From Pusillimonas sp. DMV24BSW_D (lineage in GTDB: Bacteria; Pseudomonadota; Gammaproteobacteria; Burkholderiales; Burkholderiaceae_B), in NCBI RefSeq assembly GCF_011388195.1, contig NZ_CP049990.1, forward strand, positions 682,001 through 746,000: a DNA stretch of 64,000 nt, read 5' to 3'. The translations under genes were made by a program, and so were the position numbers. The notes under the pieces were generated by a model. That model was not told the origin of the DNA. It made no database searches and was given only the letters and a program-made list of their open reading frames with translations. Shown one piece after another: positions 53,794 through 62,012 of the stretch; the stretch's first letter is position 1, and each line of letters starts with the position of its first letter.

Positions 53794-54000
53794 TTACAGA
53801 GCTCGAATATTTGCAGCCTGAGGACCTTTTGGACCATCATTAACTTCGAACTCTACTTCTTGACCTTCGTTCAGACTGCGATAGCCGCGACCTTCGATAG
53901 CTGAGAAGTGAGCAAAAACATCGGAACCACCAGCATCGGGGGTAATAAAACCAAAACCTTTGTCGGCGTTAAACCATTTAACTTTACCGGTTTGAGACAT
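53794..54000 (-). CDS. cold-shock domain protein (CspA family)
   Basis: A 68-residue single cold-shock-domain protein with RNP1 KGFGFI (residues 14-19) and RNP2 DVFAHF (27-32), an RNA/ssDNA chaperone. It has a sigma-70 promoter about 165 bases upstream, giving a long 5' leader like that of E. coli cspA, and its own terminator. It lies between the mnmG/parS region and the aminotransferase. Confidence 0.95.
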   Translation of the reverse strand: MSQTGKVKWFNADKGFGFITPDAGGSDVFAHFSAIEGRGYRSLNEGQEVEFEVNDGPKGPQAANIRAL

Positions 54001-54164
54001 AATAAATTAGCGTCCTAAAAAAACATAAAAAAAACAAAAGAAACAAGGGGCGCTAACACGAATAAAAAACCGGAAATGCCAACGGGTTTTACGGAACCCA
54101 AAAACACAAAATCGGGAAATACTTAGACGACGCTTACGCTCTGCTTGATTTCAAATGCAGCATC

Positions 54165-54193
54165 AGCATAACCATAGTTGTTATATCTTTCAA
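54165..54193 (-). promoter_or_regulatory. promoter of cold-shock gene
   Basis: On the minus strand, TTGAAA (54193-54188) and TATGCT (54170-54165) with a 17-base spacer. The predicted leader is about 157 bases. Confidence 0.7.
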
Positions 54194-54200
54194 CTACTTA

Positions 54201-54215
54201 TTAACCCTAGGTTAA
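54201..54215. promoter_or_regulatory. 15-bp palindrome between divergent genes
   Basis: TTAACC-CTA-GGTTAA lies 7 bases upstream of the csp -35 and 87 bases before the aminotransferase ATG. It could be an operator for either gene; no regulator is evident. Confidence 0.35.
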
Positions 54216-54301
54216 CGTAACGCAACACTTGTAGACAGCATAAACTACAAACTGAAAAAATTAACCAAATCCAAAACAACTGTAAAAAGAGAGCTTGAAT
54301 A

Positions 54302-55480
54302 ATGACCACAGCAATTCGCTCAAAACTACCATCTGTTGGCACAACGATATTCTCGATAATGAGCCAACTTTCAATTCAGAATAAAGCGATTAATCTCGGG
54401 CAGGGGTTCCCTGATTTCAATCCAGACAGAAAATTGATCGAGCTTGTAAACCAGGCGATGCTTGAGGGCTATAACCAATATCCGCAACTTGCAGGTTTTC
54501 ACGTTTTATTGGCTGCGATCTCGGAAAAAATTGAAACCCTATATGGCCACCGTTATTCACCTGAAACCGAAATTACGATTACATCGGGTGCCACCGAAGC
54601 GTTAATGAGTTCTATATTGGCGCTGTGCGGAGCGGGTGATGAAGTCATTATCATTGAACCTTTTTATGACTTATACCTTCCTGCGGTGCAACTTGCCGGT
54701 GCGACTCCCGTTGTCGTTGCAATGGATCCCCCAACACACCCAAATGAAAACTACAAAATAAATTGGGAAAAAATACGTGATGCACTCAGTTCAAGAACCC
54801 GATTACTTATTATCAATACCCCTCATAATCCAACCACAATGGTATTCAAAAACGATGATTTAAATGAACTTGAATCGATTGTTAATCAATACGGAATAAA
54901 CATTATTTCAGACGAGGTTTATGAACATATTGTATTTAACGGCAATCCTCATTTAAGCATGTCTTCTCGGCCGGCATTGGCTGAAAAATCGGTTGTTATC
55001 TCCTCGTTTGGAAAAACATATCACGTTACGGGTTGGAAAATAGGCTATTGCGCAGCACCAAAAGCTTTAATGACAGAAATTCGCAAAGTTCACCAATTTG
55101 CCGTTTTTACGGTAAGTACCCCAATGCAAGTTGCTTTAAGTCGCTTTATGAGTAACCCGGATACGTATTCGAACTTATCTTCATTTTATGAAGAGAAAAA
55201 AGATTATTTATCAAATCAACTAAAAACAAACACGCCGCTGATACCTTATTCTTCGGAAGGGTCATTTTTCCTTTTGGCGTCTTACGCCGATTATTCAGAC
55301 TTGAATGAATATGATTTTTGCCATTGGCTAACAACTGAACATCGTGTTACAGCCATTCCATTGTCAGCGTTCTACTGCAGCCCAACTGCAAAGACATCGA
55401 ATAACAGACTTATTCGTTTATGTTTTGCAAAGAACACCAACACTTTGGATGAAGCCATTACGCGATTGAAGTGTTTATGA
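54302..55480 (+). CDS. PLP-dependent class I aminotransferase (methionine/kynurenine type)
   Basis: A 392-residue fold-type I aminotransferase similar in pattern to YbdL-like methionine aminotransferases. NLGQGFPDF is the substrate loop, NTPHNPTT and Asp204 (SDEVYEH) contact PLP, and Lys238 in SSFGKTYHVTGWK forms the Schiff base. It lies on the plus strand between two DnaA-box clusters and is clearly more AT-rich than most of the window, with many AAA/AAT/TTT codons. That may reflect the origin region or transfer. A transaminase for methionine or aromatic amino acids is likely. Confidence 0.85.
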   Translation: MTTAIRSKLPSVGTTIFSIMSQLSIQNKAINLGQGFPDFNPDRKLIELVNQAMLEGYNQYPQLAGFHVLLAAISEKIETLYGHRYSPETEITITSGATEALMSSILALCGAGDEVIIIEPFYDLYLPAVQLAGATPVVVAMDPPTHPNENYKINWEKIRDALSSRTRLLIINTPHNPTTMVFKNDDLNELESIVNQYGINIISDEVYEHIVFNGNPHLSMSSRPALAEKSVVISSFGKTYHVTGWKIGYCAAPKALMTEIRKVHQFAVFTVSTPMQVALSRFMSNPDTYSNLSSFYEEKKDYLSNQLKTNTPLIPYSSEGSFFLLASYADYSDLNEYDFCHWLTTEHRVTAIPLSAFYCSPTAKTSNNRLIRLCFAKNTNTLDEAITRLKCL

Positions 55481-55540
55481 CGTTTCCAATGCAGACCGAA
55501 GTATAGAGCGAATAAGGCGCTTTGCAAATTGCTTTACTGG

Positions 55541-55840
55541 GGTGGAAACGGGTTGGGACACTAATAGTTTTATACACATCTTTTATATATAAAACTTAAA
55601 TAACTAATGGGTGCCTGTGTATAGTGTGGAAAACTAAAAAATACCTTATTAATCAATATGTTATATGAATATTTAATGGGTATAAACTGTCTTACAAGTA
55701 CCTAACAGTTTCTGCATAATTCTATTGGGCTGTGTAATTGACGCAGTTGTTCAGCTTTCATCCACAGTTCATTCACAATCGTTTTCTCTAGTAGTTATCC
55801 ACAACCCTTTTCGACACAGCTAAATTGTAAATAAATGAAA
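55541..55840. other. candidate oriC (AT-rich region with DnaA boxes)
   Basis: A gene-free stretch between the aminotransferase stop and the phosphoesterase stop. Consensus DnaA boxes (TTWTNCACA) are at 55570-55578 (TTATACACA, plus), 55625-55633 (TTTTCCACA, minus) and 55795-55803 (TTATCCACA, plus). One-mismatch boxes are at 55616-55624, 55758-55766 and 55769-55777. Between them runs very AT-rich DNA (about 55,635-55,690) suitable for unwinding. Closeness to parS/parAB and leftward ribosomal genes supports origin function. Confidence 0.7.
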
Positions 55841-56893
55841 CTATTTAGTGAAAGCTTCGAAACCATTGTCGAAAACCACTCGATTTTCAGGCCAACGCAA
55901 TGCGGCTAATCTGAATCTAGAGGTTTCAATGGGTTGGTTTGCTTTGCGGTCGCGCCAACGTGCACCAACGGAGTAATCAATACAAAATACGTTGTGTCGC
56001 TTACCATGCCAGGCAAGGGGGGGAATATTGGAAAATAGCCGGGTGTAGCGCGGTGTACGAGACGCTTCTTGTTTTTCCAGTAATCGCCAGTAATGACCAA
56101 TAACAACCGGTATGTTGTCTGAATAATTCATCCACCAATTGATGCGATCGGAATAGCGCCAACGGCGGCCTGCGAAGAAGGCTTCCTCGCTTCTTTTTTC
56201 AACGCCTGATGTTAAGACCTTCAGCGGATTAAAAGTTTGCTGCATGGCCTCATATTCAGCGATTGCGTCTAAAAATGGCGGCGGGTTGGATTCGTCTTCC
56301 AGACGGTCAGCCCATTTTTCTTTTGCCTCCAGGTAGTGCTCGTAAATACCCTCTGCGTCAGCCTGACGACGTGTGTGTTCCTCCCACTCAAAGTAGTTTT
56401 CAACTAATGTTCCCAAAGGGAGTTGGCTGACGGCGTTAATAGCATTTGTGGTCCATGCTGCATGGACAATACGAATATCGTTCCGATAAAGCGCAACGGG
56501 TTGTTCAGACAAGAACGTGCGTAAACTTTCGCGTTCTGATTCGGGTGTGCGAGCAAACGGCGCATAATTTTCACAATCACGTTCAAATCGTTCGTCGAAA
56601 AACCAGCCCGAACCGTCTTTAATATCGTTAACCAATAAATTCAGTTCGTGGTTACCCAGAATAAATTGTGCATTGTGATTCTCAACCAGGTCGCGAACAC
56701 GTTTTACGACACCTGGGCTGTCGGGGCCACGATCAACCAGATCGCCGATAAACACCAGACGGCGGTTATCGGGGTGTGAACCGTTACTTCTATATCCCAG
56801 TCGTTCAAGGAGGGCTTCCAGGGCATCGATTTCGCCGTGTATGTCGCCAACGATATCGATTGGCCCGCTATCGAGTGACTTAAGCAAATACAT
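55841..56893 (-). CDS. metallophosphoesterase (ApaH/PPP-like)
   Basis: A 350-residue calcineurin-type phosphoesterase. The metal motifs GDIHG (16-20), GDLVDRG (50-56) and GNHE (80-83) match the PPP/ApaH class, and two further histidines (IVHAAW, VIGHYW) complete the site. It is longer than ApaH (about 280), with a roughly 70-residue extra helical part. It follows a MarR gene by 15 bases. It may be a protein phosphatase or a dinucleotide hydrolase; context does not decide. Confidence 0.8.
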   Translation of the reverse strand: MYLLKSLDSGPIDIVGDIHGEIDALEALLERLGYRSNGSHPDNRRLVFIGDLVDRGPDSPGVVKRVRDLVENHNAQFILGNHELNLLVNDIKDGSGWFFDERFERDCENYAPFARTPESERESLRTFLSEQPVALYRNDIRIVHAAWTTNAINAVSQLPLGTLVENYFEWEEHTRRQADAEGIYEHYLEAKEKWADRLEDESNPPPFLDAIAEYEAMQQTFNPLKVLTSGVEKRSEEAFFAGRRWRYSDRINWWMNYSDNIPVVIGHYWRLLEKQEASRTPRYTRLFSNIPPLAWHGKRHNVFCIDYSVGARWRDRKANQPIETSRFRLAALRWPENRVVFDNGFEAFTK

Positions 56894-56908
56894 AGACTAT
56901 GGGCGCTT

Positions 56909-57361
56909 CTAGAGAAATATTTTTTGCAGCAAGCGTAAAAGTTGTTTTTGTTCGGCGTTTGAAAGATTAGGAATACTTTCGTTTTTTTCGAATTGCTGCC
57001 TGGCTTTGCCAAACAGAAACTGACCTTTTTCCGTTAGTTCCAGAATTTGTGAGCGTTTATCGTTTGGATTACGTTTTCGTACCAACAACTGACGTAATTC
57101 CATTTTATCGAGAAGTGTCGCGAGGTTGGGTGGGGAGACATTAATTGTGTGCCCGAGCCGCTTCTGGTTAATTTGCGGATTGGCACTAATAAGCGATAGA
57201 ACAGTGAATTCAACGGGCTTAAGTTGATACCGTATTAACCTTTTTTTAATATCCGGTTCAATCTTCAAATAAGCCTGAAGACAGTTATAGCCCACTTGTT
57301 TTAAAAGAAACGACTGTTCTATGGCAGCATCGCTTTCCTGATTGTTTTTTATGTTACTCAT
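56909..57361 (-). CDS. MarR-family regulator
   Basis: A 150-residue MarR protein: LKPVEFTVLSLISANPQINQ, then KRLGHTINVSPPNLATLLDK (recognition helix) and RKRNPNDKRSQILELTEKGQ (wing). It lies two bases after the acyl-CoA dehydrogenase gene, in the same leftward operon. The palindrome at 59994-60008 upstream of the operon is a likely binding site. Such regulators often respond to CoA thioesters. Confidence 0.87.
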   Translation of the reverse strand: MSNIKNNQESDAAIEQSFLLKQVGYNCLQAYLKIEPDIKKRLIRYQLKPVEFTVLSLISANPQINQKRLGHTINVSPPNLATLLDKMELRQLLVRKRNPNDKRSQILELTEKGQFLFGKARQQFEKNESIPNLSNAEQKQLLRLLQKIFL

Positions 57362-57363
57362 GA

Positions 57364-59157
57364 CTACATCAGGCTATCAAGGTAATTCGTTGAATGACCT
57401 TGTTGTGAGTGAATTAAATATTGATCTATTACTTGTATTAATTGCCGTGTTTCCGGAAGGATGAAGTCAAAATAGTATTGTGCGGTATCGATTTTCGATC
57501 CGTAAAACGCAGGATCCTTTTCTTTCTGTTCATCGGCGATCGTGGCTGCTTTCAGCCATAACCACCCCATTGCTGCGTGTCCAACCAGGCGTAACATTTC
57601 AGGTGCAATTTGATACGGTAAATCAGGCGATCTCCGGCTTGCATCGGATACTGCCGGAATGAGTGTGCGTAAGTGCTGACATACTTGTGTTAACGCCGCG
57701 ACTGAGTTTACAAACGTAGGTTGTGTTGTTGTGTTGATCGTTTCCTGAATTCGATCCAGCAAATTAAAAAGGCGTTGGCCATTATCGGCAAGTATCTTGC
57801 GCATGATTAAATCGATTGCCTGAATCTCATTGGTACCTTCGTAAATTTGGGCAATTTTTATGTCGCGCAAGTATTGCTCAATACCGGTTTCCTGAATGTA
57901 CCCATGGCCACCGAAAATTTGTATTGCCTGGCCGGCGGCTTCGAACCCCTGATCCGTCAGCATGGCTTTAATAATGGGTGTGAGTAACGCTAACTCGCCT
58001 TCGAAGTGCGCCTTTACTTCATCATCGGGATGGTGCTCGGCGCCGTCAAGTAGCAATGCGCTGTAGTAGGCAAGCATGCGGCCGCCTTCGGCGTAGGCTT
58101 TTTGTGACATCAACATGCGTTGTATGGCTGGATGCATCACGATTGGGTCGGCGGGTTCCCGGCGACGGTTCTCAGGGCGGGTTGCCGCACGCATTTGAAC
58201 GCGTTCTTTGGCGTAGGCTAAAGCGTTCTGGTAAACGGTTTCCGATACACCGACGCCATTGATGCCAACCAATAAACGGGCGGCATTCATCATTTTGAAC
58301 ATGGCTGCCAGCCCTTTATTGGGTTCGCCTACCAGCCATCCTGTGGCTTGTTCAAACTGAATGCTGCAGGTTGCACTGCCATGAATACCCATTTTGTGTT
58401 CAATACCAGTACAGTGCACCACGTTACGTATTTTTGGAACCCCGTTCTCCGGTAGGAATTTGGGTACCAGAAATAAAGAAATACCTTTGCTACCCGGCGG
58501 CGCGTCGGGTAACCGGGCCAATACCAAATGCACAATATTTTCAGTTAAGTCGTGTTCACCACCGGAAATAAAGATTTTGTTTCCTTCAAGAATATAGTGT
58601 CCATTTTCTGCCGGCGTGGCCTTGGTGCGAATCAAGCCCAGATCGCTGCCGGCCTGGGGTTCCGTCAGGCACATGGTGGCGAGCCATTCGCCACTGACAA
58701 TTTTGGGTAAATAGACATCTTTTAATTCATCATTGGCGTAATGATAAAGACTTGAATATGCGCCGTGCAGAAGGCCGGGAAACATTGACCATGCATGATT
58801 CGTTCCCGTTAACATTTCATATAAAACGGTGTTTAAAGTATGGGGCAAACCTTGCCCGCCGTAGGCGGGGTCGCAAGCCAATGCAGGCCAACCGGCTTCC
58901 TGAAACTGTCGGTAAGCCTGTTTGAATCCGGTCGGTGTTTTCACATGTCCGTTTTCGAATCGGCAGCCTTCGCGATCGCCCACCGCATTGGTGGGAAAGA
59001 GTATTTCAGATGCAAAACGCCCGGCTTCTTCAATGACCTGACTCATTAAATCCTGATCAATTTCTTCAAACTCAGGGTAACGGTTCAATGTTTGTGCAGC
59101 GTTGAATAATTCAAACAGTACAAATGAAATGTCTTTCAAAGGGGGGTGGTAATGCAT
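57364..59157 (-). CDS. acyl-CoA dehydrogenase (long, DmdC-like form)
   Basis: A 597-residue FAD acyl-CoA dehydrogenase with the extended C-terminal domain seen in DmdC-like and related enzymes. CLTEPQAGSDLG (FAD/substrate), GNKIFISGGEHD and the catalytic base Glu at about residue 440 in AQIYEGTNEIQ are intact. It makes a 2-enoyl-CoA that the next-door hydratase can take. The substrate could be a medium-chain, aromatic or methylthio acyl-CoA. Confidence 0.87.
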   Translation of the reverse strand: MHYHPPLKDISFVLFELFNAAQTLNRYPEFEEIDQDLMSQVIEEAGRFASEILFPTNAVGDREGCRFENGHVKTPTGFKQAYRQFQEAGWPALACDPAYGGQGLPHTLNTVLYEMLTGTNHAWSMFPGLLHGAYSSLYHYANDELKDVYLPKIVSGEWLATMCLTEPQAGSDLGLIRTKATPAENGHYILEGNKIFISGGEHDLTENIVHLVLARLPDAPPGSKGISLFLVPKFLPENGVPKIRNVVHCTGIEHKMGIHGSATCSIQFEQATGWLVGEPNKGLAAMFKMMNAARLLVGINGVGVSETVYQNALAYAKERVQMRAATRPENRRREPADPIVMHPAIQRMLMSQKAYAEGGRMLAYYSALLLDGAEHHPDDEVKAHFEGELALLTPIIKAMLTDQGFEAAGQAIQIFGGHGYIQETGIEQYLRDIKIAQIYEGTNEIQAIDLIMRKILADNGQRLFNLLDRIQETINTTTQPTFVNSVAALTQVCQHLRTLIPAVSDASRRSPDLPYQIAPEMLRLVGHAAMGWLWLKAATIADEQKEKDPAFYGSKIDTAQYYFDFILPETRQLIQVIDQYLIHSQQGHSTNYLDSLM

Positions 59158-59162
59158 GAGGC

Positions 59163-59948
59163 TTAGCTCCTTTGAACTTTATTCTTTTTCTGATCCAGAA
59201 ATTCCGCCAGCAAGCGTCGTGTTGCCGGGTCGGTTTGTGCAACGGCCGCCATTAATGATTCTGTGGCCAGGCCATCTTGAATATTCTGATCGGCAATACG
59301 CGGCAACATGTGCATAACGGCGTAGTTGGTCATTTCAGCGTTGCTTGAAATACCTTTGGCCAGTTCCATGGCTTTTTCCAACCCTTTGCCTGGTTCGGTT
59401 AAATAGGTTGACACGCCAATCTGCTGACCTTCCTCAGCGTTCAGTACACGGCCGGTAAGCATGAGGTCGGTCATGCGGTTGACTCCCATGAGTCGTGAAA
59501 TACGCACCGAGCCGCCACCGCCCACGAACAAGCCCCGTTTTCCTTCCGGCAAAGCGTAAAAAGCAGACGATTCAGCAATCCGAATATGTGTGGCGGACGC
59601 CAGCTCAAGCCCACCGCCGACAACGGCACCATGCATCACGGCAATGACAGGTGCCCGACCGAACTGAATTTGGTTGAAAGCTTCATGCCACATACGCGAA
59701 TGCATAACAGACTGGGGTACCGTGTGTTCCCGAACCTCGGAAAGATCAAGACCGGCACAAAAATGCTCGCCCTCGCCATTCAAAATAATGGCTTTCACAT
59801 CTTCCGAAAAGGATTGAAAACACTGATTCAGCTCACTGACCAGATCAAGGTTGATTGCGTTGCGTTTAGCCGGACGCGTTAGGGTAACGAGCGCGATGTT
59901 GTCCAGCATTTTGACGGACAGCAAGTTGTATTGTTTTGTAGAAGTCAT
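59163..59948 (-). CDS. enoyl-CoA hydratase/isomerase family protein
   Basis: A 261-residue crotonase. The oxyanion-hole segments are GEHFCAGLDL and HGAVVGGGLELAS; both catalytic glutamates of true hydratases appear present (in GLELA and in LPEGKRGL). It is the first gene of the hydratase-dehydrogenase-MarR-phosphoesterase operon. It probably hydrates the enoyl-CoA formed by the dehydrogenase. The exact acyl group is unknown. Confidence 0.85.
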   Translation of the reverse strand: MTSTKQYNLLSVKMLDNIALVTLTRPAKRNAINLDLVSELNQCFQSFSEDVKAIILNGEGEHFCAGLDLSEVREHTVPQSVMHSRMWHEAFNQIQFGRAPVIAVMHGAVVGGGLELASATHIRIAESSAFYALPEGKRGLFVGGGGSVRISRLMGVNRMTDLMLTGRVLNAEEGQQIGVSTYLTEPGKGLEKAMELAKGISSNAEMTNYAVMHMLPRIADQNIQDGLATESLMAAVAQTDPATRRLLAEFLDQKKNKVQRS

Positions 59949-59993
59949 TTTGGCGTGTCCCGCGATAAGAAAAAATAGGATATCAGGTTAATA

Positions 59994-60008
59994 ATTATGA
60001 ATCATAAT
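59994..60008. promoter_or_regulatory. 15-bp palindrome, MarR operator candidate
   Basis: ATTATGA-A-TCATAAT, a perfect palindrome with a central A, 46 bases before the hydratase ATG and 43 before the GGDEF gene. AT-rich dyads of this size are typical MarR sites. The regulator at 56909-57361 is the likely ligand. Confidence 0.6.
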
Positions 60009-60050
60009 ATTTATATTTTATAAATAAATTAGGACCAACCCTGAGGAAAA

Positions 60051-62012
60051 ATGACTATTGCTTTTTCTGTTAGAACAGAATTCAATGGTGATAAGGTTCT
60101 CTTACAAATAAATACAATGCCGGGCTGGTCTCAGTTGTTGCATAAACCCTATTTGCGACTTAGGTTGCGCCCCATTACCGCGTCTATCGCGGTAATGGTG
60201 TTGGGTTTTGCCTTAACGTATCAATTGTGGACGTTTTTTAATACCCAGGCTCGTAATGAGTTGAATCGACTGTTCTTAATTGAAGCTGACCTCGCGGTGG
60301 AACGGTTTTTGCGTCAGCTCGAAGATTTTGAACAACAATTGGAAGCCATTCGTGCTTTATTTGCTGCTTCGGTCGTAGTGGATCGTGAAGAATTCAACGC
60401 GTTTGTTGATACCTTGCATTTGCAGAAATCCAACCCGGGTGTACGTGCTTCCGGGTATGCCGCTTTCTTTGAAACAGCCGATCAGGCACCGGTTGTATAT
60501 ATTTTTCCAGCCAGTCCGGAGAATCTGAATGTGATCGGGCGCAACGCGTTTGAAAGTGCGCCGCGCAAACAAACGATGCTTGAGGCCATGGTAACGGGTC
60601 GTGCGATGTTGTCGGGCCCTTTAAGCTTATTTCAGGACCACGCCGCGAACAAGGTGTCGAATAGTTATCTGTTCTACATGCCGATATTTCAAAACCTGCT
60701 TAGTTATAGCGTTAACAACGGTAATCGGCAATTGCTGGGCTGGGCTTATATTGCATTTGATATGCGTGAGAGTATGGCTTCAGTTTTATTGTCGGAGCAA
60801 ATTAACTTAACCCATGAAATTTTCGACATTACGAATCAAAATAACCCGGTTCAAATCTATGGTGTGGCGGGTTCGTCGTACCCAAGAATAGACGAAAGCA
60901 AACATGTTCAGGATGCATTTCGCACGCTAGAGGCTTTTGGGCGGATCTGGACCATAAAAACCGTTTCCACCAATGATTTCGAGCGCAGATACATGCCCGC
61001 CACGCAATGGTGGGTAGCGTTATTTGGTATCACAGCTACGTTATTTCTGGCGGTTTTATCCTGGCTACTGGTTGATCGTACGGCCGCCTTGCGCCACATT
61101 AAGCGTATTAACCGAAAATTAACCATTAGTGAACAAAAATGGAAGTTTGCGCTTGAAGGCTCGGGCGACGGCATGTGGGATTACGATATTCCAAATCAAA
61201 CTTTTCGTGTGTCCGCACAATGGAAAGCTCTGTTGGGATATGGGCCTGACGAATTGAGCGTTTCAATTGATGAATGGAAAAGCCGTTTGCATCCCGATGA
61301 ATATGCAAGAGTTACTGAAGCGCTGGACGGTTATCTTAATGGGCTTAATCTGCATTACAAGGTGGAACATCGTTTGAAGTGCAAAGATGAAAGCTGGAAA
61401 TGGTTTTTGGCACGCGGCATTGTCGTTGAGCACGATGAAAGCGGTAATCCAAGCAGAATGATCGGCACCATCACCGATATTTCTCATATGAAAGCGTCCG
61501 AGGAAATTATCTGGCGCCAGGCCAATTTCGATGCGTTAACCGGGCTGCCGAATCGACGCATGTTTTTCGATCGCCTTGAACATGAAATTCGGCGAACCCA
61601 GCGTTACGGCAATGGCTTTGCACTGGTATTTATCGACCTTGACGAATTCAAGGAAATTAACGATTCATACGGGCACCAGGCCGGCGACCAGGCGCTCATC
61701 ATCGTAACCGACCGCCTGAAAAGCGCGGTTCGCGCCAGTGATACGGTTGCGCGTTTGGGGGGTGACGAATTTACTTTAATATTGGGGGATATTACGCAAG
61801 AGTCTGATGTGGTGACGGTGTTGCGTAAGGTTTTATCGGTTTTGTTGCAACCCATTGAACTCAAGTCGGCCACTGTCAAAATTTCCGCCAGCATGGGCAT
61901 CGCTTTTTGCCCTGAAGATGCTGACACCGCAGACGATTTATTGAATAAAGCCGATCGCGCCATGTATAACGCCAAGGAAGCCGGGAAAAATGAATGGCGA
62001 TTCCATCACTGA
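60051..62012 (+). CDS. CHASE-PAS-GGDEF diguanylate cyclase
   Basis: A 653-residue membrane sensor that should make c-di-GMP. A first membrane segment at about 43-63 and a second at 320-342 flank a periplasmic CHASE-like sensor. A PAS domain follows at about 360-480, then GGDEF at about 490-650. The active-site GGDEF (570-574) is exact and an RxxD inhibitory site (RASD, 561-564) is in place, so both activity and product inhibition are expected. A GAGGAAAA site supports ATG 60051. Its end overlaps the histidine kinase gene by 23 bases. Confidence 0.9.
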   Translation: MTIAFSVRTEFNGDKVLLQINTMPGWSQLLHKPYLRLRLRPITASIAVMVLGFALTYQLWTFFNTQARNELNRLFLIEADLAVERFLRQLEDFEQQLEAIRALFAASVVVDREEFNAFVDTLHLQKSNPGVRASGYAAFFETADQAPVVYIFPASPENLNVIGRNAFESAPRKQTMLEAMVTGRAMLSGPLSLFQDHAANKVSNSYLFYMPIFQNLLSYSVNNGNRQLLGWAYIAFDMRESMASVLLSEQINLTHEIFDITNQNNPVQIYGVAGSSYPRIDESKHVQDAFRTLEAFGRIWTIKTVSTNDFERRYMPATQWWVALFGITATLFLAVLSWLLVDRTAALRHIKRINRKLTISEQKWKFALEGSGDGMWDYDIPNQTFRVSAQWKALLGYGPDELSVSIDEWKSRLHPDEYARVTEALDGYLNGLNLHYKVEHRLKCKDESWKWFLARGIVVEHDESGNPSRMIGTITDISHMKASEEIIWRQANFDALTGLPNRRMFFDRLEHEIRRTQRYGNGFALVFIDLDEFKEINDSYGHQAGDQALIIVTDRLKSAVRASDTVARLGGDEFTLILGDITQESDVVTVLRKVLSVLLQPIELKSATVKISASMGIAFCPEDADTADDLLNKADRAMYNAKEAGKNEWRFHH

